Part shown: in pieces, positions 38,269-47,176 of the stretch
How positions within the stretch are numbered: position 1 is the first letter of the stretch
How the letters are laid out: the number at the start of each line of letters is the position of its first letter
Assembly: GCA_022072405.1 (NCBI GenBank)
Contig: JAJVHX010000003.1
Span: 62,001 to 126,000 of the forward strand
Direction of reading: 5' to 3'
DNA: 64,000 nucleotides
Source of the DNA: Phycisphaerae bacterium
Lineage (GTDB): Bacteria; Planctomycetota; Phycisphaerae; UBA1845; CAIVHJ01
The notes under the pieces: generated by a model
What the model saw: the letters and a program-made list of their open reading frames with translations, nothing else
Database searches by the model: none
What the model was told of the DNA's origin: nothing
Program-made: the position numbers and the translations under genes

Positions 38269-38291
38269 GCAGCGCTTATGAATCGCGCTGC
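38269..38291. terminator. Hairpin between convergent genes, possible bidirectional terminator
   Basis: A perfect inverted repeat GCAGCGC (38269-38275) and GCGCTGC (38285-38291) with a 9-base loop fits exactly between the stop of the lipoprotein gene and the stop of the cysteine desulfurase gene. There is no clear T-run on either side, so strength is uncertain. The location between convergent ends is the main support. Confidence 0.5.
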
Positions 38292-39452
38292 TCAGGGTGG
38301 ATTAATTTTAAATAGCTTTTCCGCGCCGCCGGTCAGCAGTCGTGCTGCGGTATCGATTTCTTCCACAATGGTGAATCGTCCCAGGGAAAGCCGGATCGAA
38401 CTGCGCGTCTGCTCCGGGGTGCGACCCATCGCCTGAAGCACGTGGCTGAGTTGCTGGTTGGCGCTGGTGCAGGCTGATCCGCTGCTGAAGGCCAGTTGCG
38501 GGAGGGCGGTCATCAGGTTTTCGCCATCCACCCCGGCTATGGTGATGTTCAGCGTATTGGGTAACCGCCGCTCCGGATGACCATTGAGCTGCAATTGAGG
38601 ATGAAGTGGCTGAAGCTGCTGCCATAAGCGATCCCGCAGGGCGCTGATTCGAGTGGCATCAAGCTGCATTTCCCGGCGGGCGATTTCCGCCGCACAGCCC
38701 AATCCCACGATCCCGGGAACATTCAACGTACCGCTGCGCACGCCGCGCTCATGACCGCCGCCATGTAGCAACGGTTCACAGCGTATTCGCCGAGGCTGCC
38801 GCCGAAGATACAAAAGCCCGACGCCTTTGGGTCCATAAATTTTATGGCCGCTGGCACTGAGCAGGTCGAGGCTTAAGGCTTCAACATCGAGCGGTATTTT
38901 GCCGAAGGCCTGAGTGGCGTCGCTATGGAAGATGATCTCCTGCTGCCGACACCACTGCCCAATTTCATGAAGGGGTTGGAGCGTGCCGGTCTCATTATTG
39001 GCTGACATGATGCTGACCAGTATCGTTCCGGTGGTTCGCACCGCTTCGAGTTGCTCGATGGAAATTAAACCATGGCGATCAACGGGCAGAACTGTAATCT
39101 CAAAACCCTGACGTTGCAGGACATGGCAGGGATCGAGCAGGGCGGGGTGTTCCGTCGCCTGGGTGATGATATGCCGGCCGCGATGTTGATGGGCCAGTGC
39201 GGTACCTATGATAGCCAGGTTGTTGCTTTCGGTTGCCCCGCTGGTCCAGATGATCTCTACCGGCTGAGCGTTGAGCAGATCTGCCGCCTGATGGCGGGCC
39301 TGTTCCACCGCCTCATTCGCCACCCAGCCGTAAGCATGACCGCGACTGGCGGCGTTTCCGAACTCGTCGCGCAGGTAAGGAAGCATGGCCTCTAATACGC
39401 GGGGATCGAGCGGCGTGGTCGCGTTGTAATCAAGATAGATTGGCTTGCTCAT
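38292..39452 (-). CDS. iscS: Cysteine desulfurase (IscS/NifS family)
   Basis: This is a PLP-dependent enzyme that takes sulfur from cysteine for Fe-S cluster assembly and thiolation. The 386 residues include His102 (ATEHPALL), the HSDATQAFGK segment near 176-185, the PLP-binding Lys204 in SGHKIYGPKG and the catalytic Cys328 in SSGSACTS. The short Cys loop fits the NifS/IscS (class I) type. Its start overlaps the end of the upstream Rrf2 regulator gene by 23 bases, so both are probably read from the promoter at 39947-39980. No IscU or IscA gene is adjacent; the symbol is by family, not by proven role. Confidence 0.94.
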   Translation of the reverse strand: MSKPIYLDYNATTPLDPRVLEAMLPYLRDEFGNAASRGHAYGWVANEAVEQARHQAADLLNAQPVEIIWTSGATESNNLAIIGTALAHQHRGRHIITQATEHPALLDPCHVLQRQGFEITVLPVDRHGLISIEQLEAVRTTGTILVSIMSANNETGTLQPLHEIGQWCRQQEIIFHSDATQAFGKIPLDVEALSLDLLSASGHKIYGPKGVGLLYLRRQPRRIRCEPLLHGGGHERGVRSGTLNVPGIVGLGCAAEIARREMQLDATRISALRDRLWQQLQPLHPQLQLNGHPERRLPNTLNITIAGVDGENLMTALPQLAFSSGSACTSANQQLSHVLQAMGRTPEQTRSSIRLSLGRFTIVEEIDTAARLLTGGAEKLFKINPP

Positions 39453-39906
39453 AGCAGCCGGTGGTGTTGTTGGCAGCTTGCAGCTGGCCGTCGATCAGAT
39501 CGGCCAGAGTCACGCCCGCCATAAAATCAGAAACCTGCTGGTGGAGTTTCAACAGCGGCGAACGGAGCAGGCAACGACCATCGATCTCGCAACGGTTGTT
39601 GATGGCGCCATCGCCATTGGTTTGATTGGCACATTGCACCAGCCGCATGGGTCCTTCCAAAACCTGTATGACACGTTCGACGGTGATGTCCCGCGGCGCC
39701 TGGTTCAGTTGATACCCGCCTTTGGCTCCGCGGGTGCTGGTGATCATATTATTCTGCTGAAAGGACTTCATAATGTTCATCAGCAGAGGCAGAGGTACAT
39801 GATGGGTTTCTGCAATTTCGCGGGCACTGCAGATCTTATCCTGATTGCGGCTAAGGTAGGCTAAGGCAATCAGCCCGTACTCCGTGCGGCGGGTAAGCGA
39901 TAGCAT
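39430..39906 (-). CDS. Rrf2-family transcriptional regulator (IscR-like)
   Basis: This 158-residue protein has the Rrf2 winged-helix domain: MLSLTRRTEYGLIALAYLSR at the start and the wing RGAKGGYQLNQAP at 59-71. Three cysteines, C92, C106 and C112, lie in the usual Fe-S cluster loop, with His122 as a possible fourth ligand. The first spacing (13 residues between C92 and C106) is longer than the five of IscR. It is encoded just upstream of a cysteine desulfurase and overlaps it, so cluster-sensing control of iron-sulfur supply is likely. GAGGT precedes the ATG. Confidence 0.9.
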   Translation of the reverse strand: MLSLTRRTEYGLIALAYLSRNQDKICSAREIAETHHVPLPLLMNIMKSFQQNNMITSTRGAKGGYQLNQAPRDITVERVIQVLEGPMRLVQCANQTNGDGAINNRCEIDGRCLLRSPLLKLHQQVSDFMAGVTLADLIDGQLQAANNTTGCYEQANLS

Positions 39907-39946
39907 AAAGGTACCTCAGAAATCAGAATTAAGTATCTACATCAGT

Positions 39947-39980
39947 TATATAGCACATTTAGCATGCCGATTCAATTCAA
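39947..39980 (-). promoter_or_regulatory. Sigma-70-type promoter for the Rrf2-desulfurase operon
   Basis: On the minus strand, TTGAAT (39970-39975) is followed after exactly 17 bases by TATATA (39947-39952). Transcription would begin about 33 bases before the regulator's ATG. An IscR-like protein could autoregulate here, but no clear IscR-type site is recognised. Confidence 0.55.
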
Positions 39981-40055
39981 GATTCTATATCAGACCTGAA
40001 TTTAAAATATTTAACGATAATATGTTAAGAAAAAAATGGTATAAATTTAATTAAA

Positions 40056-40073
40056 TTACCTATTTATAGGTAA
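40056..40073. promoter_or_regulatory. Perfect AT-rich inverted repeat between lpxA and the Rrf2 gene
   Basis: TTACCTA (40056-40062) and TAGGTAA (40067-40073) form a perfect 7-base inverted repeat with a 4-base loop, 28 bases past the lpxA stop and about 150 bases before the Rrf2 gene. It could be a weak terminator for lpxA (T-rich sequence follows on the minus strand) or an operator. Confidence 0.4.
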
Positions 40074-40100
40074 TCGGCTGACGGATCAGGTGGGTTTACT

Positions 40101-40931
40101 TTATTCTGTCTCGTCAACGGGTTCATTTTTACTAAGCGCACGGCGGCTACGGCAGTTTAGAGTGGGTGGACCGGCGATACCGCATTTCGTGGGTGAGGTA
40201 ATGAATTCCAATATTTCCATGCCACAGCGGCTGAGCGTCTGGGTTTTGAGCATGTGCACCGCTTCGACGAAAGTAAATTTGGAATGATAAAGCAATTTAT
40301 AGACTCGGCGGACTTCCATAATTTCATCGGCGGAAAGTCCTTCGCGTTGTAAACCCACCCGGTTGATCGAAGCCACCCCCCCGGAATAATCGGTCATGAA
40401 GAAAGGCGGAATATCTGCACGGATCGGGGCGCCGGGGCAGATCATGACCCGCCGACCGATGCGCGTGAACTGATGAATCATGACATGGCCGGAGATGACG
40501 GTATTGTTGCCGATTTCGACATGGCCGGAACATTCCGAGTCATTGGCGATCACCACGCCATCCCCCACCTGGCAGTTGTGGCCGACATGTGCCTTAGCCA
40601 TAATCATGCAGTTTTTACCCACCCGGGTGGTGGAACCGGCCTGGGTACCGCGATGGACTGTGGCATATTCACGAATGATCGAACCGTCACCGATGGTCAC
40701 GTAGCTTTCTTCACCCTTGTACTTATAATCCTGAGGCAGGTTGCCAACCACACTGAAGGGATGAATCTGACAGTCCGTTCCGATCGTGGTCCAGCCGCAG
40801 ATATAGGAATGGCCGCGCAGCACGGTGCGCGAACCGATACGTACCGAGCCTTCCACTACGGCATAAGGGCCTATTTCGACATCAGCAGCCAGTTCGGCCT
40901 GCCGATCGATTATCGCGGTCGGATGGATCAT
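40101..40931 (-). CDS. lpxA: UDP-N-acetylglucosamine acyltransferase (lipid A synthesis)
   Basis: This enzyme catalyses the first step of lipid A synthesis, O-acylation of UDP-GlcNAc from acyl-ACP in the cytoplasm. The 276 residues show the left-handed beta-helix hexapeptide pattern (VEIGPYAVVEG, VRIGSRTVLRG, VTIGDGSIIREYATVHRG). The catalytic His is H118 in AHVGHNCQVGDG. A helical C-terminal domain follows from about residue 190. CAGGAG precedes the ATG. The C-terminal 20 residues (SRRALSKNEPVDETE) look like a short extension. Its presence supports an outer membrane with lipopolysaccharide. It is alone here, without lpxB, lpxD or fabZ. Confidence 0.95.
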   Translation of the reverse strand: MIHPTAIIDRQAELAADVEIGPYAVVEGSVRIGSRTVLRGHSYICGWTTIGTDCQIHPFSVVGNLPQDYKYKGEESYVTIGDGSIIREYATVHRGTQAGSTTRVGKNCMIMAKAHVGHNCQVGDGVVIANDSECSGHVEIGNNTVISGHVMIHQFTRIGRRVMICPGAPIRADIPPFFMTDYSGGVASINRVGLQREGLSADEIMEVRRVYKLLYHSKFTFVEAVHMLKTQTLSRCGMEILEFITSPTKCGIAGPPTLNCRSRRALSKNEPVDETE

Positions 40932-41025
40932 GGGATCTTGCTCCTGAATTGTGGCGAGATTTTATGATGGATTGCTCAGGGGTACAAGAACGGGATATCC
41001 AGGTGCCGGGGAGAGGGTTGAAGTG

Positions 41026-41982
41026 GTGAAGTTGATGGACCCATATGAGCGTCTGCGGAATGGAGCGGGTGTAGTATCACGATCGGATCGGCGGCTTCTG
41101 CAAGTGACCGGCCGGGATCGGGCCGGCTGGCTGCACAACCTGCTGACCAATGACGTCAAGGGACTGCATCCCGGGCAGGGCTGCTATGCCTTCGCTCTGA
41201 ATATCAAAGGGCGGATTCTTTTCGATGCACAGGTCTTGATCATGGAAGAGCACTTGTGGCTGGACCTGGACCAGCGCTGGGCCGATGCGGCTCTACAACA
41301 TCTGACGAAATACATCATCATGGAAGATGTGGTAATACGGGATATAACCGCTGACATCCAGCGTTATGCTGCGATTGGTCAGTGGACCGGAGTGTCAGAT
41401 AGGTCCGCGCTGGAAGGCGGGCAGCATACCGAGGTGAACCTCGGAACTCGGCCGGTCCGCCTGTATCGCAGTGATTATTGCGGCTGGCCGACGGTGGAAA
41501 TTTTTTCGCCCGTCGAAAATTCACCGAATCAGGATGAATGGATCGAACGGATGGGCTGGCCATGGATCAGCGCGGAGTCCGTGGAGATATTGCGAGTTGA
41601 GCAGGGGATGCCCTGGCCGCTGACGGAACTGAATGATCAGGTACTGCCAGCGGAAACCGGACAACTGCATCGGGCAGTCAGTTTCAAGAAAGGCTGCTAC
41701 CTGGGGCAGGAGGTGGTGGAGCGGATGCGGGCCCACTCTGCCGTAGCCCGTCATTTAGTGGGCTTGCATTTAGGATCAGTAAACGTTGTGCCGGGAACCG
41801 AGCTGCTGTTGGATGGGCAGGCTGTTGGTCGCGTGACCAGCGTGGCGGATTCGGTGATGCTGGGCAAAAAAATCGGATTGGGCTATGTCAAATCAGCCGT
41901 GGCTGTTCCGGGAACAATCTTGAATTGTGCGGGAGCCATTTCACATCAAGTGGCGGTCGCTGCTTTGCCCTTCACGCCCTGA
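41026..41982 (+). CDS. ygfZ: YgfZ/GcvT-like folate-binding protein
   Basis: This is a tetrahydrofolate-binding protein linked to Fe-S cluster enzyme maturation. The product is about 318 residues from the GTG at 41026, chosen because GAGAGGG lies at 41011-41017; an ATG at 41035 is also possible. The family signature KGCYLGQEVVERM, with its conserved Cys, is present near residue 220. The N-terminal GcvT-like segment VTGRDRAGWLHNLLTNDVK is well conserved. It lies head-on to cstA, the two stops overlapping by 11 bases. Iron-sulfur genes (desulfurase, Rrf2) lie only 1 kb away, though on the other strand. Confidence 0.9.
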   Translation: MKLMDPYERLRNGAGVVSRSDRRLLQVTGRDRAGWLHNLLTNDVKGLHPGQGCYAFALNIKGRILFDAQVLIMEEHLWLDLDQRWADAALQHLTKYIIMEDVVIRDITADIQRYAAIGQWTGVSDRSALEGGQHTEVNLGTRPVRLYRSDYCGWPTVEIFSPVENSPNQDEWIERMGWPWISAESVEILRVEQGMPWPLTELNDQVLPAETGQLHRAVSFKKGCYLGQEVVERMRAHSAVARHLVGLHLGSVNVVPGTELLLDGQAVGRVTSVADSVMLGKKIGLGYVKSAVAVPGTILNCAGAISHQVAVAALPFTP

Positions 41983-43906
41983 GTGGTTCAGTCGCTGCAA
42001 CTGATCTCCGTAGCGAATAGCCTCGCCACAATACTCGTATCATCTGCCCCAGTAACAGTACCGATAAGGAAAGCATGATCAGATCGGTGACCAGCAAGGC
42101 GCTCATGGTGCCGGCGTGGGGCAGATATTTCTGAACCAACAACTTCAGCAGCATGGTGAGTGTCGTGATCATCATGAAAATGGCCGGCAGCAGCGTGTAA
42201 ATAGTTTTTCGTCCCTGCTGCAGTAGCCAGATGGTGGCGATCAGCAGCCCTAAACCCGCCAGTAATTGATTGCCCGAAGCGAAGAGCTGCCAGATGGTCC
42301 GTACGCCGCCCTGATAAGCCATCCAGATCATCAGGCCCACGGACAACAGGGTGTTGAACCAGGGAGAGCGCATCAGCTGCAACAGCCCTCGCCTTAAGCC
42401 GCTGGTCGACAGCGGTGTTGTCGCCAAAGTGTCGGCTGCATAACGGATGGCTGCATGGGTCGAAGGGATGCCCCCGGTTCCGCTCGCCGCCGTCAGCTGC
42501 GGCGTCGTAGTGGGTGCGCTCTGAAAGAATACGTCATAGCGGGCGAAAAGCGTATTCCAGATTTCTTCGAACAGATATCGATTCAGGCGAATGGCGGTAT
42601 CCAACGTAGTGACCACAAACCCTTCCAGCAGCAGCATGCCGAAGATCGTGCCCCACACCGCGGGGATGCCCAGTCCAAGCTGGACGGCGTTGCCGGCGGA
42701 GAGGGCGAATCCCAGGTTGACGTTGGCATCGCCGCCGGCGGGATAAACAATCTGCAGATAGCGAGATTGCGTGAGTCCAATGCTCACCGCCCCGACGACG
42801 CAGATGGCCAGAAAGCTTTCCAGCAACATGGCCCAGTATCCGACCTGTCGGGCGCCGGTTTCACTGCGCAGCTGTTTGCAGGTTGTTCCGCCGGCACAGA
42901 GGCTGTGAAATCCGCTGCACGCTCCGCAGGCAATAGTGATAAACAACGCCGGCCACCACCATCCCTGAGTCAATTCGCTGCCGCGGGCCACGGACTGCAT
43001 CTCGAAATTCATCGGCACGCGGTTGAAACCTGCTCCCAGCAGGGCTGCCACCAGCAGGGCGATCCCGCCATAAAGCATGTGGACATTGATGAAATCCCGG
43101 GATTGGAGAAATAGCCAGACCGGCAACCCCGCCGCCAGCAACGTGTAGATACTGATGCCGATCATCCAGACGTCGGTATCGGCTCGCACCGGCCAGCGCA
43201 AGCCCACGAGGATACTGGCCACGCAGATGAGCAGCGCCAGCAGCGAACAGAACCAGACGTTGACCTGGCGTTTGATATACAGCCAGCCGATCAACGGGGC
43301 GAGCAGGGTGATCACGATCACACTGGTGCTGGCGATGCCGCCGATGCGCACCATGCTAGTGCCGTCGGCGGTGGAGAATTGATGACGATTAAGCACGTGC
43401 TGGTCGCTGATCAGACCCAGTTCGGCGGCGGTGGCGACATTGGTCAGGGCGCTGGCACTGATCTGCAGAAATACTGCCGTGACCAGTCCCAGCATGGCGA
43501 TGATCAGAAACATCAGCATCAGAAACGCCGGCTTGCCCAGCAATTTCCGGGCGACCACGGCGAGGCTTCGGCCGCCCTCGCGCATGGCGATGAAGGTGGC
43601 ACAATAATCATGCACCGCACCGATGAACAAACCGCCCAGCACAATCCACAATACCGCCGGCAGCCATCCAAAGCACATCGCCAGCAGCGGTCCGATGATC
43701 GGTCCGGCCCCGGCGATACTGGAAAAGTGGTGGGCGAAGACCACAGGCGTTGGAGTGGGGACAAAGTCCAGCCCGTCGCTGAATTGATTCGCCGGTGTGA
43801 CGCGTTCCGGATTTTCACCGATCATCCGCGCCAAAAAACGACTGTAATATCTTCCGACTATGAGCAGGACAGTGAGTGATCCCAGCAGGATCAGCAGCAG
43901 AGTCAT
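41972..43906 (-). CDS. cstA: Carbon starvation protein A (peptide/pyruvate transporter family)
   Basis: This polytopic membrane protein has 644 residues and about 16 hydrophobic segments. The N-terminal half carries family-typical stretches: DGLDFVPTPTPVVFAHHFSS, IAGAGPIIGPLLAMCFGWLP and IGAVHDYCATFIAMREGG. CstA proteins are reported to take up peptides or pyruvate under carbon limitation. A small hydrophilic insert (about residues 470-500, TTTPQLTAASGTGG) separates the last helices. No CstR-like or LytTR regulator gene is adjacent. A GGAG-type site lies upstream of the ATG. Confidence 0.95.
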   Translation of the reverse strand: MTLLLILLGSLTVLLIVGRYYSRFLARMIGENPERVTPANQFSDGLDFVPTPTPVVFAHHFSSIAGAGPIIGPLLAMCFGWLPAVLWIVLGGLFIGAVHDYCATFIAMREGGRSLAVVARKLLGKPAFLMLMFLIIAMLGLVTAVFLQISASALTNVATAAELGLISDQHVLNRHQFSTADGTSMVRIGGIASTSVIVITLLAPLIGWLYIKRQVNVWFCSLLALLICVASILVGLRWPVRADTDVWMIGISIYTLLAAGLPVWLFLQSRDFINVHMLYGGIALLVAALLGAGFNRVPMNFEMQSVARGSELTQGWWWPALFITIACGACSGFHSLCAGGTTCKQLRSETGARQVGYWAMLLESFLAICVVGAVSIGLTQSRYLQIVYPAGGDANVNLGFALSAGNAVQLGLGIPAVWGTIFGMLLLEGFVVTTLDTAIRLNRYLFEEIWNTLFARYDVFFQSAPTTTPQLTAASGTGGIPSTHAAIRYAADTLATTPLSTSGLRRGLLQLMRSPWFNTLLSVGLMIWMAYQGGVRTIWQLFASGNQLLAGLGLLIATIWLLQQGRKTIYTLLPAIFMMITTLTMLLKLLVQKYLPHAGTMSALLVTDLIMLSLSVLLLGQMIRVLWRGYSLRRSVAATEPLRA

Positions 43907-44040
43907 GGATGAACTCCAACCGCTGTAAATGGAGGTGAACCGTTGATCTTGAGTATACGAGTCGCACTACCTGTTTGCAACCGGTGGTACTGGTATCGTT
44001 TGAAGCAAAATTCAAACACACTATCTTGAAGACCACTCCC

Positions 44041-44742
44041 TTACGGTCGCGGCTCGGTGAAACGATACCAGTATCCAACCGGTGTTCGTAAGCGAGTCTG
44101 GCCATGAAATTGTCGGCGGAGGCTGACGAACCACCATAAACTCACGGCTATCCCCACCGGAGCCATTCCTAATCCACACGCACTGCCGTTGGTCGTCGGT
44201 GTCGGGGCTGCTTGAACAATTACTTCGCCGGTCACGCGGATGGTGCCGACCGCTTCATTGCCCAGGCTGACGGGATTGTCGGCGTCAAATTCAAATTCTG
44301 CGGTAATGCTGTCGTCGGCCTGACGTTGAAAGGTGATCTCGCCGGTGCTGCTGGTCCAGAAGTTGCCCTCGGCTGGGTCGCTGTTCAGCACATAATCCAT
44401 GTAAATGGCCGGGCGCGGCTCCAGGTCATCGCTGCGTGCCAGATCAATCGTTTCATCATCGGGAATATCCGCAAGCCCCACCTCCAGCGTGAACAGCACC
44501 CGCGGAACGATGGTTGTGCCTGCCTCACGATCCAACAGATCGATGGTCAGCACCCCGCCTTGCAGACTGATATCGCACTGCTGAGTTTCCAGCTGGGTAA
44601 ATTGATTATTGGCATCAGCCGAGGTTGCCGCGATCGTCGCCGTGCCGCACGTAAATGGGAGGGGTTGTGTCGTCTGGTCGCCGCAACCGGATATCAAAAA
44701 ACCACCCACCATCACCAGCCAAGCGGAATGTTGCCTGTTCAT
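44041..44742 (-). CDS. Lipoprotein with a C-terminal sorting-like tail
   Basis: The product is 233 residues from the minus-strand ATG at 44742; a longer start at 44895 would overlap the upstream glycosylase gene and is rejected. The N-terminus is a signal peptide with lipobox LISGCGDQ (Cys about 20). The middle part is strand-rich without known motifs (TIVPRVLFTLEVGLADIPDD). The C-terminus has the order Gly-Ser-Ala-Cys-Gly, a hydrophobic stretch (GMAPVGIAVSLWWFVSL) and Arg-Arg. This looks like a Cys-containing C-terminal sorting signal, although about 20 more residues follow. A lipobox and such a tail in one protein is odd. The function is unknown. Confidence 0.7.
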   Translation of the reverse strand: MNRQHSAWLVMVGGFLISGCGDQTTQPLPFTCGTATIAATSADANNQFTQLETQQCDISLQGGVLTIDLLDREAGTTIVPRVLFTLEVGLADIPDDETIDLARSDDLEPRPAIYMDYVLNSDPAEGNFWTSSTGEITFQRQADDSITAEFEFDADNPVSLGNEAVGTIRVTGEVIVQAAPTPTTNGSACGLGMAPVGIAVSLWWFVSLRRQFHGQTRLRTPVGYWYRFTEPRP

Positions 44743-44761
44743 CGTCGTGTCTTTCAAAGTT

Positions 44762-45430
44762 TCAGGGACCGATTCGTGGAGTATTTTTCGGGTCGAGGCT
44801 GCGCCAAAGATACCAGGTGGCGATGCTGCGATAGGGGCGGTACTTTTCACCCAGATCGACCAGTTGGGTGCGTTTCGGCTTGAGCGGCAGTTCATTGTGT
44901 CGCTTCAAGGCAGTGACCAGTCCCAGATCATCCACCGGCCAGACATCGGCCCGCCGCAGGCTGAAGATCAGAATCATCTCAGCCGTCCAGACCCCAACGC
45001 CGTGAATATCCGTCAGCGATTCAATGACTTGCTCATCGCTCAATTTCCTGAGCCGGGCGGGTTTGATGGCGCCGCTCAGGAAATGGTCGCACAAACTGCG
45101 CATAAAGCTCACCTTCATCCGCGACAGTCCGCACGTCCGAAGTTGATCATCGCTCAACTTGACGAGGTGGGTCGGTGTAATATTCTTCCGCGGGCATAAT
45201 GCCAGTATTCGCCCGGTGATGGTCTGGGCCGCCTTCATCGACAGCTGCTGGTGGACGATCGAGAGGGCCAGGGCGGTAAATGGATGGTGAACGATGTCGG
45301 GTTGGAAGGGTCCGATTGCGGAAATAATCCGCTTCATCAGCGGATCAGCCTGCCCCAGCCTCCGCCGGGCAGCACGCACGACCGCCGCTTCGGCAAATGT
45401 GGTAATGGTCGCGTTTGGCGTGGTACTCAT
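44762..45430 (-). CDS. DNA-3-methyladenine glycosylase (AlkA-like, HhH-GPD)
   Basis: This base-excision repair enzyme has 222 residues. The helix-hairpin-helix LTDIHGVGVWTAEMIL lies at about 139-154, followed by WPVDDLGL, whose Asp167/Asp168 supplies the catalytic carboxylate. There is no catalytic Lys before it and no Fe-S cysteine cluster at the C-terminus, so it is a monofunctional alkyl-base glycosylase rather than a Nth/MutY type. The upstream segment SIVHQQLSMKAAQTI matches the AlkA/Mag family. The gene is divergent from the POT transporter gene. Confidence 0.9.
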   Translation of the reverse strand: MSTTPNATITTFAEAAVVRAARRRLGQADPLMKRIISAIGPFQPDIVHHPFTALALSIVHQQLSMKAAQTITGRILALCPRKNITPTHLVKLSDDQLRTCGLSRMKVSFMRSLCDHFLSGAIKPARLRKLSDEQVIESLTDIHGVGVWTAEMILIFSLRRADVWPVDDLGLVTALKRHNELPLKPKRTQLVDLGEKYRPYRSIATWYLWRSLDPKNTPRIGP

Positions 45431-45679
45431 GTAATCTGAAGTCTAACCGTAAACCCTTCGGGCTGCCAATTCCTGTAGGCGGTTAATATTCACCAATAGG
45501 AGCGTCGCGCCGGCTGAAGCCTGCGGCTCTTTGAATTTCTTAACGGGCGGTCGTCTGATTATTACCCATCCTGCTTGACCGAACCCCACTCTTTTGCGAG
45601 ACTTTACACCATTCCGGGCGGACCTTTGGCGCACCCCCGCCCAACCTCTTCTGCCATTCTCTTGTGTGGAGATCAACTC
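45431..45679 (+). repeat. Divergent intergenic region containing REP-like repeat, copy E
   Basis: The core GCGCCGGCTGAAGCCTGCGG starts at 45507 and continues as CTCTTTGAATTT. It matches copy D closely. It lies between the divergent glycosylase and transporter genes. No promoter with good spacing was found; TTGACC occurs at about 45576 but lacks a well-placed partner. No gene is seen in this gap. Confidence 0.7.
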
Positions 45680-47176
45680 TTGTCAGATATAGCCCCAAGG
45701 CCCGATGAACGAACATTCATGGGACATCCCGTTGGTTTGTTTGTACTTTTCACAACTGAAATGTGGGAGCGATTCAGCTTTTACAGTATGCGCGGATTTC
45801 TTGTTTTATACATGACCAATGTACTTGCTTATAACGATAAGCTGGCTAATGGTATATATGGTGCTTATCTTGGATTTGTTTATGCGACTACCTTTCTGGG
45901 AGGAATATTAGCCGATCGCCTGTTGGGCCAGCGGTTGGCGATTTTCATCGGCGGCATATTAATGGCTGTTGGTCAGTTTACTTTAATGGCCAACGCGCTA
46001 CTTATGGGTGCAGGGCAAACGGATACTGTAATCAATTCGATGTTTTTTATTGGTCTTGGATTTCTCTCGACGGGTAATGGTTTTTTTAAACCAAATATTT
46101 CAACTATAGTCGGTAGTTTATATCAGCAAGGTGATACGCGTCGCGATGGTGCCTTTACAATTTTTTATATGGGGATCAATATTGGTGCAGCTCTCGCAGG
46201 ATTGTCAGGTCAGGCAGCCGAAGCTTGGGGTTGGTATTGGGGATTCATGCTGGCTGGCAGCGGAATGGTTCTCAGTCTGATTGTACTTGTATTTGGCAAA
46301 AATAAACTACAGGGTAAGGGATTACCGCCGGTGGCTGGTGCCCCATGGATAAAATGGCTGGGGCTTCCTAAATTTTTCTGGGTGCTTATTGGTGCGCTCA
46401 TTGTTGTTCCTACAATTTCCTACTTCGTAGCGCATCCAACCTGGGTTCAAAATATTTCTTTATATATTGCTGTACCGGTATTGGGCTATCTTCTATGGGA
46501 AGCTTTCCGTGGTACGCGAGAAGAAACGGGACGGATGATAGTTATTATTATTTTGTGCTCTTTCTCCATGATGTTCTGGGCGTTCTTTGAATTAGCTGGC
46601 AGCGCGATCAACATCTTTACCGATCGCTATGTAAACCGTGATTTAGATATTTGGGGATGGCAGTGGGAAGCCAAGGCTTCGTTAATTACTGCTTCTTTAA
46701 ATGCCGTATTTATTGTCATTCTTGGAATTCCCTTTGCGCGCTTATGGGTATGGCTGAATCGAAGGAACCTTGAGCCTTCTTCTCCCTTGAAGTTTTCGCT
46801 TGGTTTAATGCAGTTGGCATTAGGTTTTGTCATGATGTATCTGGGCGCAGTTCAAGCGGGGGATAATGGAAAATGTAATATTATGTATATCGTTCTGGGA
46901 TTTTTATTCCACACCACTGGCGAGCTTTGCCTTTCACCTGTTGGCTTATCGACTATCACAAAACTGGCACCCGGGAGGTTAGTCGGCATGTTCATGGGGG
47001 TGTGGTTTTTGGCATCATCGCTCGGAAACATTTTTGGCGGATGGGTTGGAGGTCAGTCTGAAGAGTATGGGTTTGCTACTGTTTTTAAGGGGATAGCCAT
47101 TGCTGGTGGCGCCTCTGGAGTATTATTGCTTATTCTGACCCCAGTAATAAAGAAACTGATGTACGGGGTGAAGTAG
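45680..47176 (+). CDS. POT-family proton-coupled oligopeptide transporter
   Basis: This inner-membrane peptide symporter has 498 residues from the TTG at 45680; GGAG nine bases upstream supports this start, and longer in-frame starts give a non-homologous N-terminus. The proton-coupling motif ExxER appears as EMWERFSFYSMRG. The PTR2 signature region follows (GGILADRLLGQRLAIFIGG), with FFKPNISTIVGSLY further on. About 12-14 hydrophobic segments are seen. Its codon use is much more AT-rich than that of the neighbours (many TTT, ATT, TTA and AAA codons), so it was probably acquired by transfer. The stop overlaps the next GTG by one base. Confidence 0.94.
   Translation: MSDIAPRPDERTFMGHPVGLFVLFTTEMWERFSFYSMRGFLVLYMTNVLAYNDKLANGIYGAYLGFVYATTFLGGILADRLLGQRLAIFIGGILMAVGQFTLMANALLMGAGQTDTVINSMFFIGLGFLSTGNGFFKPNISTIVGSLYQQGDTRRDGAFTIFYMGINIGAALAGLSGQAAEAWGWYWGFMLAGSGMVLSLIVLVFGKNKLQGKGLPPVAGAPWIKWLGLPKFFWVLIGALIVVPTISYFVAHPTWVQNISLYIAVPVLGYLLWEAFRGTREETGRMIVIIILCSFSMMFWAFFELAGSAINIFTDRYVNRDLDIWGWQWEAKASLITASLNAVFIVILGIPFARLWVWLNRRNLEPSSPLKFSLGLMQLALGFVMMYLGAVQAGDNGKCNIMYIVLGFLFHTTGELCLSPVGLSTITKLAPGRLVGMFMGVWFLASSLGNIFGGWVGGQSEEYGFATVFKGIAIAGGASGVLLLILTPVIKKLMYGVK

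Noticed and set aside
41972..43906. 219-codon plus-strand frame inside cstA (about 42455-43114)
   Set aside because: It is antisense to a clear polytopic transporter and has no motif.
45680..47176. Longer transporter start at 45575
   Set aside because: It would add 35 residues unlike the family. The TTG at 45680 has a good ribosome binding site and gives the usual N-terminus.
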